A stretch of DNA of 64,000 nt. Source: Clostridium fallax. GTDB lineage: Bacteria; Bacillota; Clostridia; Clostridiales; Clostridiaceae. The stretch covers positions 1 through 64,000 of the forward strand of contig NZ_FQVM01000002.1 of the NCBI RefSeq assembly GCF_900129365.1, in the 5' to 3' direction. A program made the position numbers and the translations under genes. Below, in pieces: positions 35,612-44,560 of the stretch. A model generated the notes under the pieces. The model ran no database searches. It was not told where the DNA came from and saw only the letters and a program-made list of their open reading frames with translations. Positions within the stretch are counted from its first letter, which is position 1. Every line of letters starts with the position of its first letter.

Positions 35612-36094
35612 TTAATAGCATATAAAGGAATCGATTCTTCTTAGATCAACGCCAAAATAAACCCATCTGAAACCAATCCATCGCCAGCCGGAAATAGATC
35701 TTCTATCTATAGAAGTTAAAAAAGCCCAATAACTAAATCCATTTCTTTGCCATATATAGGTGAATCTATATAAGCAAGGCCTTAAAGAGTTACTACTTAT
35801 TTTTTGTTGACTAGGAGAAGATAAATTTAATTTCTGTACTTTTTGATTATTCTTTGATGGGGTAGAAAAGGGCGGAGGTCCAGCTGGAGGAATATTTAGT
35901 TTCATATTTGTGTTGGGGTTATTAAAGGGATAAGGTCTTTTTTCATCATTAGAATTATCATTTCTTAATTCTGGGGTATAAGTAAAGGGAATGTCTACTT
36001 CATATTCTCCAACTTCATCTATTCCTTCATCATTATCATAGAACCTAAAAAATTCTTTAGAAAAGTTGAAGTTATTATAATTTAAAGAATCCAT
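35612..36094 (-). CDS. Proline-rich protein with aromatic C-terminal domain, function unknown
   Basis: A 160-residue protein without signal peptide. Residues 1-50 are acidic, and about 50-100 are low-complexity and rich in Pro, Asn and Ser (NIPPAGPPPFSTPSK). The last 60 form a dense aromatic/basic block (CLYRFTYIWQRNGFSYW, GWRWIGFRWVYFGVDLRR) bounded by two Cys. The arrangement of a flexible arm ahead of a compact Trp/Arg-rich domain recalls surface or spore-layer proteins of clostridia, but I cannot name a family. AGGAGC precedes the ATG, and it has its own terminator. Confidence 0.6.
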   Translation of the reverse strand: MDSLNYNNFNFSKEFFRFYDNDEGIDEVGEYEVDIPFTYTPELRNDNSNDEKRPYPFNNPNTNMKLNIPPAGPPPFSTPSKNNQKVQKLNLSSPSQQKISSNSLRPCLYRFTYIWQRNGFSYWAFLTSIDRRSISGWRWIGFRWVYFGVDLRRIDSFICY

Positions 36095-36309
36095 AAAAAG
36101 CTCCTAATATAAGTTTTCGTAATATATTCATATGAATATTAAAGTATTTAAGTTACAAAAATAATATTAAAGATTATTTAGTTTACTATTAAATATACCA
36201 AAGTATGCATATCATATAAGGTTAAATAATTAATTTTGGCAAAGAAGTAGTAAAATAAAGTATTTTGTAGAAATTGAAAGTATTATAGGGATAAATTTTG
36301 CTAAACTAA

Positions 36310-36338
36310 TTGACAAATAGATATGAATAGATAATAAT
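36310..36338 (+). promoter_or_regulatory. Promoter of a candidate non-coding RNA
   Basis: TTGACA (36310-36315) and AATAAT (36333-36338) with exactly 17 bases between. No coding sequence follows for 360 bases. Confidence 0.5.
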
Positions 36339-36344
36339 ATAAAA

Positions 36345-36620
36345 GACTTCAATAGGACAAAAGAAGTTAAATATTACAAACGAATGAAATACTTTCTAAA
36401 AATGAGGTGTTTCATTCCGTAAATTTAATATTGTTTTACTTAGAATTGCAATATTGATTACATAATATTGTAAGAAAAAGTTAGACAAGACATCAATGGG
36501 AATAGACATAAAATAAATTTTAGAGATTGTAAAATCTCTAAATAAGTTATTGCCAGGGCAAGGCAAGGTTGAAATTATTAAAGGTTACATAAATATTTAT
36601 GTAACCTTTAATAATTTTTA
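36345..36620 (+). ncRNA. Candidate structured RNA (sRNA or leader element)
   Basis: About 275 bases without an ORF lie between a consensus promoter and a strong terminator. Several hairpins are visible in order: ACTTC...GAAGT; GAATGAAATAC...GTGTTTCATTC, extended by TTAC...GTAA; CAATATT...AATATTG; TTAGAGATT...AATCTCTAA; and TGCC...GGCA. The terminator is ATTATTAAAGGTTACATAAA and its complement at 36575-36614, then TTTTTAC. It may be a free small RNA or, since a gene starts at 36705, a regulatory leader. It does not match a riboswitch class I recognise. Confidence 0.45.
36575..36620 (+). terminator. Intrinsic terminator ending the candidate RNA
   Basis: A perfect palindrome centred in AAATATTT (arms contain AAAGGTTACAT) followed by TTTTTAC. 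Confidence 0.8.
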
Positions 36621-36704
36621 CGAATAATTTTTAAATAATAGTATTAATATGATAAAATTAATGTCTAAAGTAAGTTAAATTAAGTATATATGGGAGGATT
36701 TTAT

Positions 36705-37031
36705 ATGCCACAATTACAATTTAAAAGTATTAAAAAAGATGATATCTGTGCAATAAGCACAAAGCTTATAGATGAATTGCAAAAAGTTTTAGAATGTCCT
36801 AGAGATTATTTTACCTTAGAGATTATAAATAATAGTTATATATTTGATGGAAAAGAAGTGAATAGTTACCCTATTATAGAAGTTAAGTGGTTTGATAGAG
36901 GACAAGAGGTGCAAGATAAAATCGCAAAGATTATAACTAAAAATTTAAAAGAAATAGGATATAATTCAGTAGATATTTTCTTCACCATTTTAAAAGAAAA
37001 TAACTATTATGAAAATGGAGAACATTTTTAG
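36705..37031 (+). CDS. DUF1904-family protein
   Basis: A 108-residue protein beginning MPQLQFKSIKKDDIC, with a middle CPRDYFTLEIINNSYI and IIEVKWFDRGQEVQDKIAKIIT. These are characteristic of the DUF1904 family, small proteins with a tautomerase-like appearance (Pro2 after the Met, beta-alpha-beta pattern). No activity is established. An ATG at 36690 is in frame, but GGGAGGA lies between it and ATG 36705, which is preferred. The gene follows a candidate regulatory RNA and terminator. Confidence 0.75.
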   Translation: MPQLQFKSIKKDDICAISTKLIDELQKVLECPRDYFTLEIINNSYIFDGKEVNSYPIIEVKWFDRGQEVQDKIAKIITKNLKEIGYNSVDIFFTILKENNYYENGEHF

Positions 37032-37130
37032 AAAAGAATATAACAATAATTAAAGTAAAGATTTTTATAAATTATTTTATTTAGAATTTTATGAGGGAAC
37101 TGTTTGGTTAATAAAAGAAAGAGGTGAATT

Positions 37131-38090
37131 ATGGAGAAGGAAAGTTTTTTTAGGAGTAATCGAGGTTGCATTTTAACATCTCTAATTTGTACAGTACTTT
37201 GGGGAAGTGCTTTTCCAGTTTTAAAGATAACTTATTCTGAACTTAACATGATATCAACTGACTATAATGGAAAGATATTTTTGGCTGGTATTAGATTTCT
37301 TTTAGCGGCCATAATGATATTTGCATATGTTAAATTTTTTCAGAAGGAGTCTTTACGAATAAAAAGGAAAGATTTTGGATGGATACTAATTTTAGGACTT
37401 TTACAAACAACTTTTGGTTACTTCTTTTTTTATAACGGTTTAGCAAATACATCAGCTATGAAAGGAGCTATTTTAGGAACCCTTGAAAACTTCTTAGTAG
37501 TTATTATAGCTCATTTTATTTATAAGGATGATAAAATAAATCATAGAAAGGTTATAGGGCTTACAACAGGACTTTTAGGTGTAATAATAGTGAATTGGGG
37601 TGGTAAATTCTCTTTAGATTTTAAGTTTAATGGAGAAGGATTTATGATACTTTCAGCAATTTGCTCAGCAGCTGCCACTTTTTTAGCTAAGGAGAAGGGA
37701 AAGAATATAAATATATTCCTTATGAGTGCTTGGCAAATGCTTTTAGGATCTATATTAATGGTTTTATGGGGAATTCCTGTTATTAATAATGGAGGATTAA
37801 ATTTTACTCCTTTAGCATTTTCACTTTTAATATATTCAGCATTATTATCAGCAGTTGCATTTTCACTTTGGTATGTACTATTAAAATATCATAAGGCAGG
37901 AGATATAAGTTTATATAAATTTATGATACCAGTTTCTGGAGCTATATTATCTGTTATGTTTATACCAGAGGAAAGTTTAACTTGGAATGTAATTTTATCT
38001 TTAATATTAGTTTCTTTAGGAATAATCTTAATTAATAAAAAAAATACAGATAAATCTAAAAGAAATGCTTTAAGTAGTAAGGTTTCATAA
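37131..38090 (+). CDS. EamA/DMT-family transporter
   Basis: A 319-residue inner-membrane protein with ten predicted helices arranged as two EamA repeats. The first contains LICTVLWGSAFPVLKI and GLANTSAMKGAILGTLENFLVV, the second LSAICSAAATFLAKEKGK and LLSAVAFSLWYVLLKYHKAGDISLYKFMIP, typical of drug/metabolite exporters. Substrate unknown. The ribosome site GAGGTG fits the ATG. It is followed by the car promoter and is probably monocistronic. Confidence 0.9.
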   Translation: MEKESFFRSNRGCILTSLICTVLWGSAFPVLKITYSELNMISTDYNGKIFLAGIRFLLAAIMIFAYVKFFQKESLRIKRKDFGWILILGLLQTTFGYFFFYNGLANTSAMKGAILGTLENFLVVIIAHFIYKDDKINHRKVIGLTTGLLGVIIVNWGGKFSLDFKFNGEGFMILSAICSAAATFLAKEKGKNINIFLMSAWQMLLGSILMVLWGIPVINNGGLNFTPLAFSLLIYSALLSAVAFSLWYVLLKYHKAGDISLYKFMIPVSGAILSVMFIPEESLTWNVILSLILVSLGIILINKKNTDKSKRNALSSKVS

Positions 38091-38130
38091 GATAAATAGA
38101 TTTAAACTGTAAATAAGTTACAAGTTTTTC

Positions 38131-38159
38131 TTGACATGTAATTAAAATAAAAATACAAT
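38131..38159 (+). promoter_or_regulatory. Promoter of the carAB operon
   Basis: TTGACA (38131-38136), 17 bases, TACAAT (38154-38159). Transcription would start about 40 bases before the PyrR-binding loop. Confidence 0.7.
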
Positions 38160-38203
38160 GTATATTAAAGAATAAATTTTAGAAATAAAATACACTTTAA
38201 ATT

Positions 38204-38360
38204 GGTCCCGTGAGGCCAGAAAGAGGTATAATAATGATGTATGTAATTTTTATACAAACAAACAAAACAGCTTTGTTTAATAATGAAAATCCTAGCGTTA
38301 TATATAAAGGACAAGAAGAGATTGAAATCTTAATTTAATCTCTTTATTGTCCTTTTATTT
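38204..38360 (+). promoter_or_regulatory. PyrR-dependent attenuator of carAB
   Basis: A PyrR-binding loop GGTCCCGTGAGGCC (38204-38217) matches the TCCNGNGAGG core used by PyrR. About 90 bases on, AAAGGACAAGAAGAGATT (38306-38323) and AATCTCTTTATTGTCCTTTT (38337-38356) form a long terminator. UMP-bound PyrR is expected to favour termination and so lower carbamoyl-phosphate synthesis. An AT-rich spacer with a short ORF lies between loop and terminator. Confidence 0.85.
38234..38338 (+). CDS. Leader ORF of 34 codons inside the carAB attenuator
   Basis: ATG at 38234 follows AAAGAGGTATAATA, a reasonable ribosome site, and opens 34 codons (beginning MMYVIFIQTNKTALF). They run through the left arm of the terminator and stop at 38336-38338, at the start of its right arm. 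Ribosomes translating it would melt the terminator. Either it is a regulatory leader peptide or a chance frame; it is not a protein I recognise. The codons show no run of a single amino acid. Confidence 0.35.
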   Translation: MMYVIFIQTNKTALFNNENPSVIYKGQEEIEILI

Positions 38361-38424
38361 TTATTTATAGCTAGAAAGACCTTTTAAAAGTGTATTTTAC
38401 TTCATTTTTTTAGGAGGGCTACTT

Positions 38425-39474
38425 ATGAAAGCAAAGCTTATTTTAGAAAATGGAACTATATTTAATGGAACTACTTTTGGTTATCTTAAGGAAACTGTAG
38501 GGGAAGTAGTTTTTAATACAGGAATGACTGGTTATGAAGAAGCTTTAACAGATCCTTCGTACTATGGTCAAATTGTAACAATGACTTATCCTTTAATTGG
38601 AAACTACGGAATAAATTTAGATGATATGGAGTCTGATTCTCCAAAAGTAAAAGGATTTATAGTTAGGGAAAAGTGTAATTATCCTAATAACTTTAGATGT
38701 GAGCTAGAAATAGATACATATTTAAAGCAAAATAAAATTTTAGGATTAGAGGGTATAGATACAAGAGCTTTAACTAAAATTCTAAGAAACAATGGAACTA
38801 TGAAGGGAATAATAACGTTAGATACCTTTAATGATGATGAAGTTAAGCAAAAGCTTAAAAATTTCAATAATAAAAATGCGGTAAAGAATGTTACAACAAA
38901 AACCGTTCACACAATAGAAGGCAATGGAAAGCATGTTGCTATATTAGATTTTGGAATAAAGAGCAATATAATAAAAAGTTTTGTGCAAAGAGGTTGTAAG
39001 GTTACTCTATTACCAGCTTATACTTCATCAGAAGAAATATTAAAATTAGATCCAGATTTAATCTTTTTATCAAATGGACCTGGAGATCCTGAGGATTTAT
39101 TAGAGCCTATTAAAAATATAAAGAATTTAGTTGGTAAAAAACCAATAGTTGGAATTTGTTTAGGACATCAATTATTAGCATTAGCTTTAGGTGGAAAAAC
39201 AGAAAAATTAAAGTTTGGACATAGAGGTTGTAATCATCCAGTAAAAGATTTAGAAGAAAATAAAGTACACATAACATCTCAAAATCATGGGTATTATGTA
39301 GCTAAAGTACCAGAAGATATGGAGATTACTCATATAAGTTTAAATGATCAGACTGTTGAAGGTATGAAACATAAGAAATTACCTATATTTTCAGTTCAAT
39401 TTCATCCAGAAGCCTGTCCTGGGCCTCACGATAGTGATTATATTTTTGATAAGTTTATAAGTTATGGACTTTAG
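38425..39474 (+). CDS. carA: Carbamoyl-phosphate synthase small subunit
   Basis: The 349-residue glutaminase subunit. The N-terminal CarA domain (FNGTTFGYLKETVGEVVFNTGMTGYEE) precedes a class I glutamine amidotransferase domain with nucleophile Cys in VGICLGHQLLALALGG and the His-Glu pair in QFHPEACPG. It releases ammonia from glutamine and channels it to CarB for carbamoyl phosphate, used in pyrimidine and arginine synthesis. The PyrR attenuator upstream ties it to pyrimidines. carB follows after 12 bases. Confidence 0.97.
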   Translation: MKAKLILENGTIFNGTTFGYLKETVGEVVFNTGMTGYEEALTDPSYYGQIVTMTYPLIGNYGINLDDMESDSPKVKGFIVREKCNYPNNFRCELEIDTYLKQNKILGLEGIDTRALTKILRNNGTMKGIITLDTFNDDEVKQKLKNFNNKNAVKNVTTKTVHTIEGNGKHVAILDFGIKSNIIKSFVQRGCKVTLLPAYTSSEEILKLDPDLIFLSNGPGDPEDLLEPIKNIKNLVGKKPIVGICLGHQLLALALGGKTEKLKFGHRGCNHPVKDLEENKVHITSQNHGYYVAKVPEDMEITHISLNDQTVEGMKHKKLPIFSVQFHPEACPGPHDSDYIFDKFISYGL

Positions 39475-39486
39475 GAGGTAGAGATT

Positions 39487-42400
39487 ATGCCATTAAATAA
39501 AGAGATTAAAAAAGTTTTAGTTATAGGGTCAGGACCAATAATTATTGGTCAAGCAGCAGAATTTGATTATTCAGGAACTCAAGCCTGTGAGTCATTAAAA
39601 GAAGAAGGCGTGGAAGTTGTTTTAGTAAATTCTAATCCAGCTACAATAATGACAGATAAGGAAATAGCAGATAAAGTATATTTAGAGCCGTTAACAGTAG
39701 AATTTTTAGAAAAAATAATAGATAAGGAAAGACCAGATTCATTACTTGCAGGAATGGGCGGACAAACAGGATTAAATCTTGCAGTTCAGCTATATGATGA
39801 AGGTATTTTGGATAAATATAATGTAAAAGTAATAGGAACTTCTATAGAAAGTATAAAAGAGGGAGAAGATAGAGAGCTTTTCCGTGAAATGATGAATAGA
39901 ATAGAGGAGCCTGTTATTCAAAGTAATATAATAACTGAATTTAATAAAGGATTAGAATATGCAGCGCAAATAGGATATCCAGTAATAGTTAGACCAGCTT
40001 ATACATTAGGGGGAACTGGCGGTGGAATAGCTGATAATGAAGATGAATTAAAAGAAATATTAACATCAGGATTACAGTTAAGTACAATTGGCCAAGTTCT
40101 TATAGAGAAAAGTGTTAAGGGTTGGAAAGAAGTAGAATATGAAGTCATGAGAGACAAATTAGGCAACTGTATAACAGTATGTAACATGGAAAATATAGAT
40201 CCAGTTGGTATACATACAGGAGATAGTATAGTAGTTGCACCAAGCCAAACCCTTTCTGATAAGGAATATCAGATGCTAAGAAGTGCATCCTTAAAAATAA
40301 TAGATGCTATAAAGATAGAAGGTGGATGTAATGTACAATTTGCATTAAATCCAAATTCATTTGAATATGCAGTTATAGAAATAAATCCTAGAGTATCTCG
40401 TTCATCAGCTTTAGCATCTAAAGCAACAGGATATCCTATAGCAAAGGTTGCTGCTAAAATAGCACTAGGCTATACATTAGATGAAATTAAAAATGCAGTA
40501 ACAGGAAAAACATATGCTTGCTTTGAGCCATCATTAGACTATGTTGTAGTTAAAATTCCTAAATGGCCTTTTGATAAATTTGAAGGGGCAGACAGAGCTT
40601 TAGGAACAAAAATGATGGCTACAGGAGAGATTATGGCAATAGGTAGTAATTTTGAGGCTGCTTTTTTAAAGGGAATAAGATCATTAGAAATAGGTAAATA
40701 TTCCTTAGAAAATAAAAAGTTTAGAGAACTTAGTATGAGGGAGTTAAAAAAGAGAGTAATGACTCCAGATGATGAGAGAATGTTTGCTCTAGCAGAAATG
40801 CTTAGAAGAGATTATAGACTAGATAAAATATCTAAAATTACAGGAATAGATCCTTTCTTTATAAATAAAATTAAATGGATTGTAGATGAAGAGCAAAGAT
40901 TAAAATTAAGCAAACTAGATGATTTAGATAAAGAATGGCTATACAAATTAAAGAAAAAAGGATTCTCAGATAAGGGAATAGCAGACATGCTAAAAGTTTG
41001 TCCTGATGATATATATAAATTAAGAAATATATGGAACATAAATCCCGCATATAAGATGGTTGATACTTGTGCTGGCGAATTTGAAGCTTTATCACCTTAC
41101 TATTATTCAACTTATGAAGAGTATGATGAAATAGAGGTATCCAATAATAAAAAGGTTGTAGTAATAGGATCAGGACCAATAAGAATAGGTCAAGGAATAG
41201 AATTTGATTATGCTTCAGTTCACTGTGTTATGGCTTTGAGAAAAATGGGAATTGAAACAATAATAATAAATAACAATCCAGAAACAGTAAGTACCGATTT
41301 TAATATATCAGATAAACTATATTTTGAACCCCTAACAGAAGAAGATGTTTTAAGCATAATTGATAAGGAGAAACCAGATGGAGTTATACTTCAATTTGGA
41401 GGACAAACAGCTATAAAACTTGCTAACTTCTTAAAGGAAAAAGGAATTAAAACTTTAGGTACTACAGCAGAGCAAATAGATATGGCAGAGGATAGAGAAA
41501 AGTTTGATGAATTATTAGAGGAGTTAAAAATAGCTAGGCCTAAAGGAAAGGGAATCTGGAGTGTAGAAGAAGGATTAAAAGAAGCTGAGAGACTAGGATT
41601 TCCTGTACTTGTAAGACCGTCTTATGTTTTAGGTGGGCAAGGAATGGAAATAACTCATGATGAAGAAGAACTTATGTATTATTTATCAAATGCTTTTGAA
41701 AAAGATAAAAAGAATCCTATTCTTATAGATAAATATTTAATGGGAAGAGAAATAGAAGTTGATGCTATATCAGATGGAGAAGATGTTCTTATACCTGGAA
41801 TAATGGAGCATTTAGAAAGAGCAGGAGTTCATTCAGGGGATAGCATTACAATGTATCCAGCTCAAAACCTAAATGACAAGATTAAAAAAGATGTTCTTGA
41901 TTATACAACTAAGCTTGCTTTAAAAATAGGTATAAAAGGTATGATAAATATACAGTTTATAGAATTTGAGGGCAAACTTTATGTAATAGAAGTTAATCCA
42001 AGAGCATCGAGAACAGTTCCTTATATAAGTAAGGTTAGTGGAGTTCCTATAGTAGATTTAGCAACAAAAGTTATGGTAGGACAAAAGTTAAAAGATTTGG
42101 GGTATGGAACAGGTGTATATAGAGAGCCTAAATTAGTTTCTGTTAAGGTTCCAGTATTTTCAACTCAAAAACTTCCTAATGTAGAGGTTGCTTTAGGGCC
42201 AGAAATGAAATCTACTGGTGAAGTATTAGGAGTAGGAAGAAATATTGAGGAGGCTTTATATAAAGGATTTATAGCAGCTAATATGTATACTGGAAAAAGA
42301 GAAGGTACAATATTAGCAACTATAAATAAACATGATAAAGAAGAATTTATACCTATGGCTAAAGTACTTCATGATTTAGGATTTAAGTTTATAGCTACTA

Positions 42401-42699
42401 AGGGAACAGCAGAACTTTTAAAAGAAGAGGGAATAGAAGCTGTAGAAGTAAGAAAAATAAAAGAAGATAAGCCTAATATTTTAGATTTTGTGAAAGAGAA
42501 AAAGGTGGACTTAGTTGTAAATACTCCAACTAAGGTAAATGATTCTAAAAGAGATGGCTTCCATATAAGAAGAGCTGCAATTGAAAGAAATATAGGAGTT
42601 ATAACAGCTTTAGATACATTTAATGCAATGGTTAAAGTTAAGCAAAGTGGTGTAGAAAATAAAAATTTAGAAGTATTTGATTTAGCATCAAAAGCATAA
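39487..42699 (+). CDS. carB: Carbamoyl-phosphate synthase large subunit
   Basis: A full-length 1070-residue synthetase made of two homologous halves. Each has a pre-ATP-grasp segment (VLVIGSGPIIIGQAAEFDYSG near residue 11 and VVVIGSGPIRIGQGIEFDYA near 559) and an ATP-grasp domain (RPAYTLGGTGGG and RPSYVLGGQGME). The connecting oligomerisation domain (about 400-550) and the C-terminal MGS-like allosteric domain (about 930-1070) are complete. It makes carbamoyl phosphate from bicarbonate, ammonia and 2 ATP. AGGAGG precedes the ATG. A terminator follows. Confidence 0.98.
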   Translation: MPLNKEIKKVLVIGSGPIIIGQAAEFDYSGTQACESLKEEGVEVVLVNSNPATIMTDKEIADKVYLEPLTVEFLEKIIDKERPDSLLAGMGGQTGLNLAVQLYDEGILDKYNVKVIGTSIESIKEGEDRELFREMMNRIEEPVIQSNIITEFNKGLEYAAQIGYPVIVRPAYTLGGTGGGIADNEDELKEILTSGLQLSTIGQVLIEKSVKGWKEVEYEVMRDKLGNCITVCNMENIDPVGIHTGDSIVVAPSQTLSDKEYQMLRSASLKIIDAIKIEGGCNVQFALNPNSFEYAVIEINPRVSRSSALASKATGYPIAKVAAKIALGYTLDEIKNAVTGKTYACFEPSLDYVVVKIPKWPFDKFEGADRALGTKMMATGEIMAIGSNFEAAFLKGIRSLEIGKYSLENKKFRELSMRELKKRVMTPDDERMFALAEMLRRDYRLDKISKITGIDPFFINKIKWIVDEEQRLKLSKLDDLDKEWLYKLKKKGFSDKGIADMLKVCPDDIYKLRNIWNINPAYKMVDTCAGEFEALSPYYYSTYEEYDEIEVSNNKKVVVIGSGPIRIGQGIEFDYASVHCVMALRKMGIETIIINNNPETVSTDFNISDKLYFEPLTEEDVLSIIDKEKPDGVILQFGGQTAIKLANFLKEKGIKTLGTTAEQIDMAEDREKFDELLEELKIARPKGKGIWSVEEGLKEAERLGFPVLVRPSYVLGGQGMEITHDEEELMYYLSNAFEKDKKNPILIDKYLMGREIEVDAISDGEDVLIPGIMEHLERAGVHSGDSITMYPAQNLNDKIKKDVLDYTTKLALKIGIKGMINIQFIEFEGKLYVIEVNPRASRTVPYISKVSGVPIVDLATKVMVGQKLKDLGYGTGVYREPKLVSVKVPVFSTQKLPNVEVALGPEMKSTGEVLGVGRNIEEALYKGFIAANMYTGKREGTILATINKHDKEEFIPMAKVLHDLGFKFIATKGTAELLKEEGIEAVEVRKIKEDKPNILDFVKEKKVDLVVNTPTKVNDSKRDGFHIRRAAIERNIGVITALDTFNAMVKVKQSGVENKNLEVFDLASKA

Positions 42700-42721
42700 A
42701 GAATAAAATTTAAGAATATAT

Positions 42722-42772
42722 TAAAGTCATATCATTAATTAAATAAAAATGATATGACTTTAATTTTTTTAT
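42722..42772 (+). terminator. Intrinsic terminator after carB
   Basis: AAAGTCATATCATT pairs with AATGATATGACTTTAA and is followed by a T run. Confidence 0.85.
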
Positions 42773-42864
42773 AATAAAATTCTGTGCAAAAAAATATTAT
42801 TTTTATAAATTTTATTTAAATAAATATAAAATAAAGTGAAATTTAATAAAAATTAAATTAAAAT

Positions 42865-42916
42865 TTGACAAAGGAATTTATGTTCGCATATAATTGATTT
42901 GGTAGAACATAAGTTC
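42865..42916 (+). promoter_or_regulatory. Promoter with two LexA-box-like operators
   Basis: TTGACA (42865-42870) and TATAAT (42889-42894) are 18 bases apart. A perfect GAAC-N4-GTTC site, GAACATAAGTTC (42905-42916), covers about +5 to +16. A second near-match, GAATTTATGTTC (42874-42885), sits in the spacer, 31 bases upstream or three helical turns. This is the Gram-positive LexA (DinR) consensus and placement, so the downstream gene may be SOS-induced. Confidence 0.55.
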
Positions 42917-42999
42917 TTTTAAAGTTTTTTTATTTATGAATAAATCTCCATAAATATTAATATATTAGGGTAAGGATAAAAAAGAGGGGGAGCTTTTAA

Positions 43000-43275
43000 A
43001 TGAAAAAAAATGTTGGTATTTTTGTTAAAATAAATTATAAATTAGATGAGGAAACTAAAAAACATTTAAAAAATACTAGTTGTAAATATAGAGAAACAAA
43101 TCTTTCTAGATATCTTTTATGTGGAGGAATATATAACAAAAATGGTGGAAGCTTTATATTCCAAGCTAATAGTTTAAAAGAGGCTGAAAATATAATTAAA
43201 AATAATCCTTTTGTAAATACAGCCTATTATTCATTTGAAATATTAAGTAAAAATTATTTGTCATTAAGTAATTAA
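43000..43275 (+). CDS. Small YciI-like protein under a LexA-type promoter
   Basis: A 91-residue protein with a ferredoxin-like YciI pattern: GIFVKINYKLDEE, RYLLCGGIYNKNGGSFIFQANSLKEAENIIKNNPFV and a C-terminal FEIL strand. YciI relatives bind small molecules; few have a known reaction, and the His-Asp dyad typical of some is not evident (NNPF instead of DDPF). A strong GAGGGGGAG site precedes the ATG. The promoter carries LexA-box-like sites, unusual for this family, and a terminator follows, so it is a one-gene unit. Confidence 0.7.
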   Translation: MKKNVGIFVKINYKLDEETKKHLKNTSCKYRETNLSRYLLCGGIYNKNGGSFIFQANSLKEAENIIKNNPFVNTAYYSFEILSKNYLSLSN

Positions 43276-43284
43276 TAAATAAAA

Positions 43285-43314
43285 AAACTAAGTCTAAATA
43301 GACTTAGTAATTTT
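43285..43314. terminator. Bidirectional terminator between convergent genes
   Basis: ACTAAGTCTA and TAGACTTAGT with flanking A and T tracts. It touches the stop codon of the HD-GYP gene. Confidence 0.75.
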
Positions 43315-44425
43315 AAACGTTATATTCAACTGAACATATGACCAAAGAAAGTTCATCAACTAAATTAACTATAGAGTCTATAGAATTTAAGTTATTACTT
43401 TTAATAATCTTTATTTTTGGTCTTAAAGGATATTCATAATTATTTTCTATTACAATTCCTATGTCGCCGTTACTTAATTTTACAATAGTACCTTCATTAA
43501 ATGGAATTACTAATTTAGAAAAAACTTTAACTATTTCATACTCAAATAAAGTACTAGAGCCTGCTAATATGTATTCAAAGGCTTCATTAGGAGATAAGGC
43601 CCTTTTACAAGGAATATCAGATGTTAATATATCATAGTAGTCTGCTAAAGAAACTATTTTGGAAAGCTTATTTATTTTTTCTGAATTTAGTTTATTTGGA
43701 TATCCTAATCCGTCTACCCTTTCATGATGCTGCAATATAATCATTTTAACATTAGGAGATATATAAGAGGCTCCTTTTATATAATCGTAACCTTTCTTTG
43801 GGTGAGTTTCTATTAATTGAACTTCTTTATCAGTAAGTTTTTTATCTTTAAAAATTATATCTTTAGGTATAAATACTTTACCTATATCATGCAATAATGA
43901 ACCTATGCAAAGATCTAAAAGTTCTTTTTTATTTAGCTTAAGTCCGATTCCTAGCACTAAAGATAAAATTGCCACGTTTACAGAATGTTGATAAGTAAAG
44001 TTATCCATACTTTTTATGTCAACAAGGTTTACTAATATATTTTTGTTAGATAAAACTTTATCTAACAATTCTTCTGCTAGATTTCTTAATGATAATAAAG
44101 AATCTCGTTTTTCTCTTAATATTAAATTTAGATTTTTTGCAGATAAATAAGCACCGTTAATTTTCATATTTTCAACATTATCAAATAGTTCTTTAATAAT
44201 CTTTATAGATTTTTGCCTTAGTTCTGGCTTTATAATATCTTCTAATTCATGGTCGCTGTACTCATCTTGAATATATATAGAATATATATGGATATCCTTA
44301 ATTTTCTTTATAAGATTTGAAGTTAAAGCAACTCCAGATTTTAATAAAGGTCTTCCTTGATCGTCATAAATAGTTTTGCCTAAAAAGCAACCATCTTTAA
44401 CACATTCTATTGGAACAAGTCTCAT
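43313..44425 (-). CDS. HD-GYP-domain protein (cyclic-di-GMP phosphodiesterase-like)
   Basis: A 370-residue cytoplasmic protein. The N-terminal 110 residues are of the DUF3391-like kind seen before HD-GYP domains. The catalytic domain (about 140-310) has HSVNVAILSLVLG, the metal-binding LLHDIGKVFIPK and the HHERVDGLGYP loop, with KIVSLADYYDILTSD after it. The signature GYP occurs as GYP in GLGYPNK, so hydrolysis of c-di-GMP is plausible. A C-terminal beta domain (NGDIGIVIENN) follows. AGAGGT precedes the ATG. Confidence 0.88.
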   Translation of the reverse strand: MRLVPIECVKDGCFLGKTIYDDQGRPLLKSGVALTSNLIKKIKDIHIYSIYIQDEYSDHELEDIIKPELRQKSIKIIKELFDNVENMKINGAYLSAKNLNLILREKRDSLLSLRNLAEELLDKVLSNKNILVNLVDIKSMDNFTYQHSVNVAILSLVLGIGLKLNKKELLDLCIGSLLHDIGKVFIPKDIIFKDKKLTDKEVQLIETHPKKGYDYIKGASYISPNVKMIILQHHERVDGLGYPNKLNSEKINKLSKIVSLADYYDILTSDIPCKRALSPNEAFEYILAGSSTLFEYEIVKVFSKLVIPFNEGTIVKLSNGDIGIVIENNYEYPLRPKIKIIKSNNLNSIDSIVNLVDELSLVICSVEYNV

Positions 44426-44560
44426 TGAATCTACCTCTTTAAAAAATATAATTACTAATAATTAATTATACTACAATATTTTCTTTTCTTTCTATGATTA
44501 AAGAATTTTTATTAATATTTATGAAGTTAATTTACAATTTTTATGCAAAATTATACAAAT

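Noticed and set aside
40812..41179. Two overlapping minus-strand ORFs inside carB
   Set aside because: carB is complete and conserved over this stretch; both are shadow frames.
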